A stretch of 64,000 bases of DNA, from positions 62,001 through 126,000 of the forward strand of contig BRXU01000052.1 in assembly GCA_030267565.1 (NCBI GenBank), read 5' to 3'. Source of the stretch: Pleodorina starrii. Taxonomy: Eukaryota; Chlorophyta; Chlorophyceae; Chlamydomonadales; Volvocaceae. Under the pieces are notes generated by a model that worked only from the letters and a program-made list of their open reading frames with translations, did not search any database and had not been told where the DNA came from. Shown here piece by piece: positions 51,508-62,400 of this stretch. The translations under genes and the position numbers were made by a program. Every line of letters starts with the position of its first letter. Positions within the stretch are counted from its first letter, which is position 1.

Positions 51508-54500
51508 CTTTTATGCGACAATTCACTTTTGACGACCGAGACAGCGCGGCCGAACGAAACCTTTAGATCCTTTTTTTATTCGTCTGTGAGCCTGACTCAG
51601 CGGCGCAGAACGACTGCGGGCCACGCTAACCGAAAGCCACGAGATCACCATTGGGCCAGATCAGTAGTACGGTGGGGGACCACGTGCGAACCCCTGGTGA
51701 CGATCTGTACCAATTTTCCTGCGCGGGCACATGCCTGCGGTGCACTACAGCAGACACCCTACCGGGGTTTGCGGATGCGAGGATGAGGATGAGGATGAGG
51801 GCGGGAGGGGGGGCGGGGCGAGGCCAGGCCAGGCCAGGGAACCGATGCCCAGCCTGCTGATGACTGAGTGGCCAGCCTGGAACGAACGTGCGGGACAGAG
51901 TGGGTGAGCGGAGGTACGGTAGGTTGCGCTACTGCTGCTGCGGTTCCGTTCCATTCGCCCGGCCGATTCCCCGCTGCTGTGTGTAATCGATCAAAGTGCG
52001 GGCAAGCAAAGGTAGACGCGCGTGTATGTGCGTGTGTGTGCGTGTGCGTGTAGTAAGTGTCGTACAAGATATGCACGGTCTGAAGTCCAGGCCCGCCCCG
52101 CCCACCGACCCTGCTGGATCCGTAGCCGGCCAACGAATGTACGTTCGTTTTGTGCACGCTAGGACAGGTCCATGGCGGCAACCCAGCGCGCGGCTGGCGA
52201 CGCGCACATCGAAGATGCATGCGAGCACTAGGGTTTAGGCAATTCATTCGCAAGCAGTGGCACGGATCGTTCATACCATGGTGAAAACCGCCCATCCCAT
52301 CAGCACTGGGCACGGAAGCACCATTGGGCCAGATCAGTAGTACGGTGGGGGACCACGTGCGAACCCCTGGTGACGATCTGTACCAATTTTCCTGCGCGGG
52401 CACATGCCTGCGGTGCACTACAGCAGACACCCTACCGGGGTTTGCGGATGCGAGGATGAGGATGAGGATGAGGGCGGGAGGGGGGGCGGGGCGAGGCCAG
52501 GCCAGGCCAGGGAACCGATGCCCAGCCTGCTGATGACTGAGTGGCCAGCCTGGAACGAACGTGCGGGACAGAGTGGGTGAGCGGAGGTACGGTAGGTTGC
52601 GCTACTGCCGCTGCGGTTCCGTTCCATTCGCCCGGCCGATTCCCCGCTGCTGTGTGTAATCGATCAAAGTGCGGGCAAGCAAAGGTAGACGCGCGTGTAT
52701 GTGCGTGTGTGTGCGTGTGCGTGTAGTAAGTGTCGTACAAGATATGCACGGTCTGAAGTCCAGGCCCGCCCCGCCCACCGACCCTGCTGGATCCGTAGCC
52801 GGCCAACGAATGTACGTTCGTTTTGTGCACGCTAGGACAGGTCCATGGCGGCAACCCAGCGCGCGGCTGGCGACGCGCACATCGAAGATGCATGCGAGCA
52901 CTAGGGTTTAGGCAATTCATTCGCAAGCAGTGGCATGGATCGTTCATACCATGGTGAAAACCGCCCGTCCCATCAGCACTGGGCACGTAAGCACCATTGG
53001 GCCAGATCAGTAGTACGGTGGGGGACCACGTGCGAACCCCTGGTGACGATCTGTACCAATTTTCCTGCGCGGGCACATGCCTGCGGTGCACTACAGCAGA
53101 CACCCTACCGGGGTTTGCGGATGCGAGGATGAGGATGAGGATGAGGGCGGGAGGGGGGGCGGGGCGAGGCCAGGCCAGGCCAGGGAACCGATGCCCAGCC
53201 TGCTGATGACTGAGTGGCCAGCCTGGAACGAACGTGCGGGACAGAGTGGGTGAGCGGAGGTACGGTAGGTTGCGCTACTGCATGCTGCTGCGGTTCCGTT
53301 CCATTCGCCCGGCCGATTCCCCGCTGCTGTGTGTAATCGATCAAAGCGCGGGCAAGCAAAGGTAGACGCGCGTGTATGTGCGTGTGTGTGCGTGTGCGTG
53401 TAGTAAGTGTCGTACAAGATATGCACGGTCTGAAGTCCAGGCCCGCCCCGCCCACCGACCCTGCTGGATCCGTAGCCGGCCAACGAATGTACGTTCGTTT
53501 TGTGCACGCTAGGACAGGTCCATGGCGGCAACCCAGCGCGCGGCTGGCGACGCGCACATCGAAGATGCATGCGAGCACTAGGCTTTAGGCAATTCATTCG
53601 CAAGCAGTGGCACGGATCGTTCATACCATGGTGAAAACCGCCCATCCCATCAGCACTGGGCACGGAAGCACCATTGGGCCAGATCAGTAGTACGGTGGGG
53701 GACCACGTGCGAACCCCTGGTGACGATCTGTACCAATTTTCCTGCGCGGGCACATGCCTGCGGTGCACTACAGCAGACACCCTACCGGGGTTTGCGGATG
53801 CGAGGATGAGGATGAGGATGAGGGCGGGAGGGGGGGCGGGGCGAGGCCAGGCCAGGCCAGGGAACCGATGCCCAGCCTGCTGATGACTGAGTGGCCAGCC
53901 TGGAACGAACGTGCGGGACAGAGTGGGTGAGCGGAGGTACGGTAGGTTGCGCTACTGCTGCTGCGGTTCCGTTCCATTCGCCCGGCCGATTCCCCGCTGC
54001 TGTGTGTAATCGATCAAAGCGCGGGCAAGCAAAGGTAGACGCGCGTGTATGTGCGTGTGTGTGCGTGTGCGTGTAGTAAGTGTCGTACAAGATATGCACG
54101 GTCTGAAGTCCAGGCCCGCCCCGCCCACCGACCCTGCTGGATCCGTAGCCGGCCAACGAATGTACGTTCGTTTTGTGCACGCTAGGACAGGTCCATGGCG
54201 GCAACCCAGCGTGCGGCTGGCGACGCGCACATCGAAGATGCATGCGAGCACTAGGCTTTAGGCAATTCATTCGCAAGCAGTGGCACGGATCGTTCATACC
54301 ATGGTGAAAACCGCCCATCCCATCAGCACTGGGCACGGAAGCACCATTGGGCCAGATCAGTAGTACGGTGGGGGACCACGTGCGACCCCCTGGTGACGAT
54401 CTGTACCAATTTTCCTGCGCGGGCACATGCCTGCGGTGCACTACAGCAGACACCCTACCGGGGTTTGCGGATGCGAGGATGAGGATGAGGATGAGGGCGG

Positions 54501-55766
54501 GAGGGGGGGCGGGGCGAGGCCAGGCCAGGCCAGGGAACCGATGCCCAGCCTGCTGATGACTGAGTGGCCAGCCTGGAACGAACGTGCGGGACAGAGTGGG
54601 TGAGCGGAGGTACGGTAGGTTGCGCTACTGCTGCTGCGGTTCCGTTCCATTCGCCCGGCCGATTCCCCGCTGCTGTGTGTAATCGATCAAAGCGCGGGCA
54701 AGCAAAGGTAGACGCGCGTGTATGTGCGTGTGTGTGCGTGTGCGTGTAGTAAGTGTCGTACAAGATATGCACGGTCTGAAGTCCAGGCCCGCCCCGCCCA
54801 CCGACCCTGCTGGATCCGTAGCCGGCCAACGAATGTACGTTCGTTTTGTGCACGCTAGGACAGGTCCATGGCGGCAACCCAGCGCGCGGCTGGCGACGTG
54901 CACATCGAAGATGCATGCGAGCACTCGGGTTTAGGCAATTCATTCGCAAGCAGTGGCATGGATCGTTCATACCATGGTGAAAACCGCCCATCCCATCAGC
55001 ACTGGGCACGTAAGCACCATTGGGCCAGATCAGTAGTACGGTGGGGGACCACGTGCGAACCCCTGGTGACGATCTGTACCAATTTTCCTGCGCGGGCACA
55101 TGCCTGCGGTGCACTACAGCAGACACCCTACCGGGGTTTGCGGATGCGAGGATGAGGATGAGGATGAGGGCGGGAGGGGGGGCGGGGCGAGGCCAGGCCA
55201 GGCCAGGGAACCGATGCCCAGCCTGCTGATGACTGAGTGGCCAGCCTGGAACGAACGTGCGGGACAGAGTGGGTGAGCGGAGGTACGGTAGGTTGCGCTA
55301 CTGCTGCTGCGGTTCCGTTCCATTCGCCCGGCCGATTCCCCGCTGCTGTGTGTAATCGATCAAAGCGCGGGCAAGCAAAGGTAGACGCGCGTGTATGTGC
55401 GTGTGTGTGCGTGTGCGTGTAGTAAGTGTCGTACAAGATATGCACGGTCTGAAGTCCAGGCCCGCCCCGCCCACCGACCCTGCTGGATCCGTAGCCGGCC
55501 AACGAATGTACGTTCGTTTTGTGCACGCTAGGACAGGTCCATGGCGGCAACCCAGCGCGCGGCTGGCGACGTGCACATCGAAGATGCATGTGAGCACTAG
55601 GGTTTAGGCAATTCATTCGCAAGCAGTGGCATGGATCGTTCATACCATGGTGAAAACCGCCCATCCCATCAGCACTGGGCACGTAAGCACCATTGGGCCA
55701 GATCAGTAGTACGGTGGGGGACCACGTGCGAACATGCCTGCGGTGCACTACAGCAGACACCCTACC

Positions 55767-55868
55767 TGTAACGCCGAGGTCATAGGTGCCGTACAGTCGG
55801 CTAGCATAAAGCCTAAGAAAGGCGTCGCACAGCATCTCGAGTAGCCTTTGCTCCGCCCAAGCATTACA
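55767..55868 (+). repeat. 5' LTR of the TRIM element
   Basis: 102 bp, TGTAACGCCG...GCATTACA. It differs from the 3' copy at one position seen (GCATTACA versus GCACTACA), so insertion was fairly recent. Confidence 0.93.
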
Positions 55869-56144
55869 TTGGTATCGAGACCAGTACTGTTGTACAGACT
55901 CTCAGAGGTCGTCAGTTCGATCCCTGGTACTCGCGGAAAGGCTTCCATTCCAGAAAACCTTGCAAATTAAGGCTAGAGGCATGTATGCCGCGGCATGACC
56001 TGACTTGGGAAGTTGTCCACCCCAATGCCGAAGACCTGGCTAAGACCCCAGGCATGCAAAGGTGGTGAAAGGCGGAGTGGACTGTGCACAGACTCTGCGA
56101 GGACGCAGTGAGGACCGAGGACGTTCCCTTCAGAGGGGGGGGAA

Positions 56145-56246
56145 TGTAACGCCGAGGTCATAGGTGCCGTACAGTCGGCTAGCATAAAGCCTAAGAAAGG
56201 CGTCGCACAGCATCTCGAGTAGCCTTTGCTCCGCCCAAGCACTACA
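56145..56246 (+). repeat. 3' LTR of the TRIM element
   Basis: 102 bp, TGTAACGCCG...GCACTACA, preceded by the polypurine tract. Confidence 0.93.
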
Positions 56247-56527
56247 CTACCGGGGTTTGCGGATGTGAGGATGAGGATGAGGGCGGGAGGGGGGGCGGGC
56301 CGAGGGAGGGGGGGCGGGGCGAGGCCAGGCCAGGCCAGGGAACCGATGCCCAGCCTGCTGATGACTGAGTGGCCAGCCTGGAACGAACGTGCGGGACAGA
56401 GTGGGTGAGCGGAGGTACGGTAGGTTGCGCTACTGCTGCTGCGGTTCCGTTCCATTCGCCCGGTGATTTATCCTACATTTGTAACATGCCGCTATAAAAT
56501 TCCCGCGAGCCAAGCTCAACGCTACAA

Positions 56528-57130
56528 TCAACGGCATGGATGGGCGGATGGATAGCCACCGGTACGGCAAACGGGTACGACACATGTGCCGCTCCGCGCT
56601 CGAACCTCGTTTGGACGCTTCAGGCACCTCTTGTTTGTCGATTGGTTCGCGCAACCATGCATCTGCAGCCGCTTGTAGCCCGCGCGGTAGTCGGAGACCC
56701 AAGGGCTGTCGCAAGGGTTGCCCTCACCCGTGATGGGGTTGTACGGGCCCACGCGGCCAAGCCGTGTAAACCAGCCGCTGAGCGAAGACAGCACGCCCTG
56801 AACTGCATCCGGACCGGGCTCCGGCTGCTTGCGGCCCTGGTGGTTTGGCTCCCACCACTCCACCAAGTATACCAACAGGTATTCAGGTGTGACGTTGCCC
56901 AGCCACACCTCCTCACCGACGCTGTCGAGCCACGTGGACAACTCGGAGGCGGCTGACTCCTGACGACGGCGGGTGGCATCGGCGAGCGCGGCGTCCATCA
57001 CCCCTTGCGCCTTAGCCAACCCCCGTGAGTAATAACCCGGAAGCGGCGGCGGCTGCGAGCGACGGGGCAGCTGGGACACGCGAGCCAGGCGAAGCCCAGC
57101 AAAGGTCGGCCGGTCCTGCGCCACCGGCAC
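56528..57130 (-). pseudogene. Fragment of an alga-type tyrosine-recombinase-like protein
   Basis: About 200 codons with no ATG at the open frame's left limit (GTG at 57130; first ATG at 56999). The pattern WLGNVTPEYLLVYLVEWW, then GVLSSLSGWFTRLGRVGPYN and GEGNPCDSPWVSDYRAGY matches the N-terminal, core-binding-like half of proteins common in algal genomes that belong to Crypton/DIRS-type or free tyrosine recombinases. The catalytic half (R, HxxR, Y) is absent: the frame degenerates and stops at 56528, 66 bp from the satellite. It is probably a dead mobile-element fragment. Confidence 0.5.
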
Positions 57131-59470
57131 TCAAGTGAGAGCGAGCTCGGGCAGCTGTGCAAGCCTCTCGATTCTCACCGGCGACAAAGGAGGCGAAGAG
57201 CCGAACAGCCCGGGCGCCGGGGCAGCGGCAGGGAGTCGAAAGTCCACGGGGCTTGCCGGCGGCGAAACACGCCCGAGAACGGGAACATCCGGGACCTACA
57301 CCGCAAGCCCGAACAAGCCACCTGAGGTCGGCCTTCGGCGCTTCAAGAAGCTGATCGAAAAGAAGCAAACTCACCTGTCCCAGGTCCAGAGACAAGCCCA
57401 AGCCAGGTTGGGAGAGGTCAAGCACCAAGGGAGGTGCCGACGACCCGAGAGACAGTGACCCATCGGGAGAGCCAGCGGGGCCGGGAACCCCGCCAGCGTC
57501 GGAGATATCCTGCAACCAGAAGAGTTAAACCAAGCTGAAGAAGCCCGACAACCCGGCTGCGAGCGAGTCGGTACCGCGAGCGTTTCAACAACCCTTGGAC
57601 GTACCGCTCGCAACGTCCGCGCCGGAGCCGGTAGTGGCAATGTTGAGGTATCAAGCGAGCGTAAAAACCCGCCGTATGAGAGGCTCACTTCCCCGTTCGC
57701 GCATGTATTGCGCGAAGATTCTCGAGCACCCCTGCGACCCCTTCCTTCCACCTGCCTATATGAATGGCCTGCCACCGGTGCTAAGGTTGACCCGAGCACC
57801 GGCGGCGCGCGTGGCTGGCTTGCCGTACACCGCTCCATTTGTGTATGTACGAGCGCCCTGCGACAGAGCCAGGCGATAGTCTGGGTCAAGGCGAGAAGCC
57901 CCTCCTCAAGCTCTTCTGTCCACAGACCTCGGGACTTGGGGCGTTCGTAGCCACGTGGGCCAGGCCAGTCCGAACACGTGCGGATCCTGCACATCTTCGG
58001 TACGACATCAATGACAAAGACCAGAGCTCGCTTCAAAACATCTGCACTACAGCGTCTCTTCCCTTTCTCTCCCTCTGGCATGTTTGCGACTCCTACGCCT
58101 GGTCTGGTCAATGCACGCCTGCGCATATTGCGCCTGCGCCTGCGCCTATTGCACATGTGTGCGGAAGCCAATTGCGCCGAACATCAACGCTGCCCAAACC
58201 TGCCGTCGCTGGGTGCAAAGCATCAGCCCAGATGTACATCTAAATCCAGAATGCAAGCACGGCCACGGCCGCTCCCGTCCCCATAGTCCTACACCTACAC
58301 ACAAAGCAGCCCCTGCTACCGTCGTCCTCGAATCCCGAGGAGCCACAACATGACACTAGCTCGGTCGCACGCCCGCCCACGAGTGTGCCTTCCCACAGCT
58401 CCGCTGCCCATGATGCAACAATATCCACCTCGCTCTTCCCGGAGGTGCGCCCGCCAGCACCGCCGCCCATGCAGAATTGCAGATCCTCAGCGTCCCCTGT
58501 CGAGGGAGCGCCAACGGGCGCTGCAGTTGCCTCGAACCCAACCCAGACAGCGGCAGCTTCCGTCCGCTGGTGAAGCAACGCGCAAGGCCTCGCAGCGACG
58601 GCCGCAGCGAAGGATGCGCCCGACCGCAGGTTGCAAGGCGCGCGACGCGACGGCCCTGGTGGAACCGAGCGAGCCGGCCGCTCTCTCAGATGCAGGTTGC
58701 GCTTGCTCCCCAACCTCGCCGCCTGGCTGCCGCCGCCATCGGCCGCCCCTTGCCTCTGATCTACCGCCGCTTGCTCCTGCGGTTCCTGCCCCGCCCCCGG
58801 AACTGGTCGGGTCCGCCGCCAGGGCCCCCCCGGGAGGGCTTTGTGGCGCCCAGCCTGCAGCGAGTTCCCAAAGGCGCAACGCGCAAGGGGCCGCGGGCCG
58901 TGTCAGTGCGTGCACGGCCCTCGCGCTGCGAGCAATGCGAGCAATGAAGAAGAGACGTACCCACGGGTCCCACGCGGGTTCGTGCAGTACGGCGCCATCA
59001 CCCCGTCCGCGGCACCATACCATCCGCGCACTTCATGCCCGTGTGTAATGTGGCGTGCCCTGCCCCCCCCCCCGCATTCCAACACGCCCCTGGAGAAAGG
59101 CCGTCAGTTTGGTGGGAGCGAGTGGGACTACATTTGTCCTTTTTTAGTTTAATCCCCATTTGTTCTTTCTTCTGCCCGCCGTGCCTCGGAAGCAAGCGAC
59201 CCTCGGAAGCCCATGACTTCTGCGCAGCGTGCCCTGCACTCCCCACACCTGACAGCCTGTGATGTGATGATGTAACTGAAACTAACAATACACAGTCGTC
59301 CGGAGTGTCCGTGTCCAGATCGGGTCAGTCTAGAAAAATCGCACCGGCGCGGTCTTCCGCCCCTTTCCCCCCCATCTTCGATTTCATGTTTAGTATCTCC
59401 CCCGCCCCGCCCCGCCCTCCCCTCCCCTCCCCCCGGTCTTTCCGCCGCCGCAGCCCCGCTTTGCCGCAAC
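57131..59470. other. G+C-rich host region without a recognised gene
   Basis: Long frames exist on both strands (for example 57371-58171 minus and 58350-59048 plus), but they are Arg/Ala/Pro-rich, overlap each other and show no domain. They look like by-products of high G+C. A GCGCATATTGCGCC-type short repeat lies near 58125. The stretch just below 59470 is the downstream region of the DnaJ gene. Unrecognised exons cannot be excluded. Confidence 0.4.
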
Positions 59471-62400
59471 TCACTTGAACTGCACCGTGTGCGTATTCGC
59501 GGGGAGCCGCTTGCCGTAGACGTCGTGGAACATGTTGCAGCACTTGCCCATCTCCGTCACGTCCAGCACCTGCATGGGCAGAGATGAATGCGTGTTTGTG
59601 TTTGTGTGTGTGCCGGGGGGGGGGGTATCCACGTATAGGCCGGAGCCCGTGAACGGTATCTAATCAGAAAAAAAACTCCTTCCTGTCTGCAAAAGAAAAA
59701 CGAGGTAAACTTTCAAGCAGCAGGGGCGGGGTGTCAGGGAGTGATATGCTCCATTACATAACGAGACACTGCGGACGTTGTTGAGGGGAGGGGCGGTCCA
59801 GTACAGGGATCGAACTGGCCGCATATAGGAGATATGGATCAGACTGGGCGGCACATGGGGACACAGAACTGGCGGCACATGGACACAAAACGCTCGTGAA
59901 TCGCCTTGGCAGCCTGACTCTTGCCCTGCTGACCGACGGGAGAAGGGGCCGGGATATCACGGTCGTCCTTTCTTCCCCGAAGCTCCCCCTCTCGGGGCCG
60001 CCCGCAGCCTCGCCTGCCCGCCCCTCCCCCCACCTCTCCTCCTCCCTCCTCTCTCCTCCGCCTCATCCCCCCGCTGTGCTACATATCTCACCAAGCCGTT
60101 GAGGCACATGAGCAGCTTCCGCTCCGGGAAGAAGAAGGCGTCGGGGTCCTCCCAGATCCACATCTCGTTGTCATGGGCGGCGTGGTGCGTGCGGCACTCG
60201 TAGCAGTACCGCGCACGGGACCTGCGGAGTCGGCGGAAAGGGGGAGGGCGGCATGGGGTAATAAAAACGATACCGCAGCGGAGGAAATAAAAAGGTAGGC
60301 GACCGATATGGGCGGACACGATTAGGGAGCAGAGCGAAGGGCGCCAAGGCGGCCACACCGGGCTGCGAGCCCAGCCCGCTTGAGGCCCCTTCCAATCCCC
60401 CCTCCCCTCCTTTCCCCTCCCGTCCCCTCGCCCGACCTTCCCACTCTCACCTGTCCGTAGTGCAGACCTTGGCGGTGTGCACCTGCTCGCAGCCCCAGCA
60501 GTGCATCACAAACGACCCGGAGCCGCTGCCGCCGTGGTGATATGCGTAGGAGGCGCCGGCGTCTCCGCCTCCGAAGCCCGCGGACGCGTTCGACGCATCG
60601 GCTCCGCCCCGCGCCCCGGCGGCCCTGCTGCCCGCCGCCGAAGTTCCGTGCATCTGCTCCAACAGGCGCTTGCGGCCATCGGCGGTGTTCAGCAACGTGT
60701 AGGCCTGAAGGCGGCAGGAGCACACGGGTGTTGGGTGGTGAAAGGAACGATACCGCAGCGGGAGGGTGGGAGGGGGGGAGGGAGGGGGGGAGGGAGGGAG
60801 GGGGGGAGGGAGGGAGGGGGGAGGGAGGGAGGGGGGAGGGAGGGTGATCTGTCACCGCGGTCGTTTAGTTCTCGCACACACGAAATGGAGGGAGGACAAG
60901 GCGCACAGGCGTGAGCGGGAGGAGGGGGAAGAAGGCGCAGGGGCACAGGAGATGATGACGATGACGACGAGGGGCGTGCACGACTCTGCGACGCCGCCTC
61001 CCCTCCCCTCCCCTCCCCACCTCAGCCACACCTCCCCAGCCGTTCCCCTGCCGTGAAAGCACCCTTTGCCAGCCATGAAGCACGCAGCTTCCTGGCTGGC
61101 AGCCAGGCGCTTCACACTCCGCGCGCCCCGCTGGGTGCTGCACCCCAGCGGCAGCCCCCCTCCCCTCCCCCGTCATCGGGTGCTTTCGTCCACTAACGCC
61201 GTCTCCGTCTCTTCGCTGCGGTATCTTCTCTTTTACCCTCCCCCGTCGCGCTCCCCCCCCGCTGGGTTCTAGGTCCGTTCGCTAACGCCGTCTCCTCCGC
61301 TGCGAAATTCTTTTTATACCCCCCGTCGCCCCCCCCGCCCGCCCGCGCGCTCCCACCTGGTTGACCCTCTGCGATGCCTCCGCCGCCCCGACCGCGTCCG
61401 GCCCCGCCTTGTCCGGGTGCACCCGCAGCTGCGTGCGACGGAAGGCGCTCTTGACGGCCTCGTCCGTCAGCGCATGCGCTTCGGAACCGCTCGAGGGCAA
61501 ACCCAGCACCGAAAAGTAGTCGCGAGCGGACAGCACGCGGGCGATCTCGCCTGCGGTAGGCGGCAGGCGGGGGGTCATCCACGTTTAGGCCGGAGCCCGC
61601 GAACGGTAGAGTAACAGAAGAAGGCCCTCCCCCGGCGGGGGAGGGGGTTGAAGAGTGAATTTGCAAGAAAGAAACAGGCCGGGGGACAGGAAAGATAGAG
61701 AAAAACAGGGTCAAAGGGCAGGCGTGGCCGCAACAAAAGCGTGGCCGGTCAACGACGCATGGGCCTCAGGCTGGGCGGCACGTGCGGGCATGGAGTTCCG
61801 GTCGTGGCCAACAAGGCAAGGCGGCTTGCAAGTTCGACCCACGTGCTGTGACTTTGCGAGGACTTTGCTACTACTGCAATATCGCAAGACAGGCTTGGAT
61901 GTCGTGCGAGGGCCCTCTCGCGGACCTGCCGCGGCCGGGCAGTCCGATGGCGGCTGCAGGCTCTAGGCTCTGGCCTGCAGCTGCTACGACCTCAGCTCAG
62001 TGCCCGCCGTCGCAGCGACCCACACGCTCCCGTGCGCCCCCCTGGGCCTCGTTCCGCGTCCCGGACAGCGGGTTCACCAACACCTACCGCTCGCTGTCCC
62101 CAATTCGACACCACCACCTCCTCCTCCTCCCTCATCAACTACGTCCGTCAGCCTGTCCGCGTGCCCCTTTGGGCCATCATCCCCCACACCCCTAAAGCCC
62201 TACTCCCCAAGCTCCATCGTTCCTTTTGTGATGTCCGGGCTGTGTGCCTGTGTTGGTCTTCGTGCTGTCGTGTGCCGGTCTGTCTGGGGTTGGTCGGCGG
62301 CGACGCGGCCGCGCGCTCGTTTTGTTTCTGCTGGAGATATCAGGTAATCTCAGGTAAGAACCCAGGTAACTGCGTTGCGTTCCCTCGTCCCGGGCCGTTT

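Larger units (their letters stand above)
21932..51645. mobile_element. 29.7-kb virus-like/replicon-like insert within the satellite
   Basis: Unique sequence separates two blocks of the same satellite. Its genes are intronless, closely spaced and on both strands. They include a Prim-Pol/D5-type helicase, Ulp1-like EPHG proteases, a GT90-like transferase, a TerD-like protein and nuclease-like proteins, a mix known from large eukaryotic DNA viruses and their endogenous relatives. The left satellite block stops at unit position about 400 and the right block resumes at about 115, so 286 unit positions occur on both sides; this is not a short target duplication. I see no terminal inverted repeats, integrase, capsid protein or packaging ATPase. 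It could be an endogenised viral fragment or a capsid-less replicon. Confidence 0.75.
55767..56246 (+). mobile_element. TRIM (terminal-repeat retrotransposon in miniature)
   Basis: A 480-bp element with 102-bp direct terminal repeats that begin TGT and end ACA. One base after the 5' repeat is TGGTATCGAGACC, close to the TGGTATC... primer-binding site that pairs with the 3' end of initiator-Met tRNA. Just before the 3' repeat is the purine run CAGAGGGGGGGGAA. CTACC lies on both sides (55762-55766 and 56247-56251), and the host unit reads ACCCTACCGGGG without the insert, which gives a 5-bp target duplication. The 276-bp interior has no coding capacity, so the element depends on a relative for its enzymes. 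Confidence 0.93.
51646..56462. repeat. 673-bp satellite array, right block (about 6.8 copies)
   Basis: The block begins at unit position about 115 (CACCATTGGG) and has unit starts at 52205, 52878, 53555, 54228, 54901 and 55574. The copy at 52878 is 677 bp because of a CATG insertion. The last copy has a 39-bp deletion near 55735 and is split by the TRIM element at 55767-56246; it resumes at 56247 and ends at about 56462. These copies carry more private variants than the centre of the left block, which suggests the edge of the original array. Confidence 0.96.

Noticed and set aside
21932..51645. Classical Polinton/Maverick or virophage
   Set aside because: No terminal inverted repeats, retroviral-type integrase, protein-primed polymerase B, packaging ATPase or major capsid protein was seen in any frame that I could read.
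57371..59048. Several 150-270-residue frames on both strands
   Set aside because: They overlap each other, are Arg/Ala/Pro-rich and have no recognisable motif. They are typical chance frames of G+C-rich DNA.
61282..61578. Single-exon 98-residue J-domain gene
   Set aside because: Splice sites at 61550 and 61357 join it in phase to flanking exons that complete a DNAJC14-like protein, so the ATG at 61578 lies in an intron.
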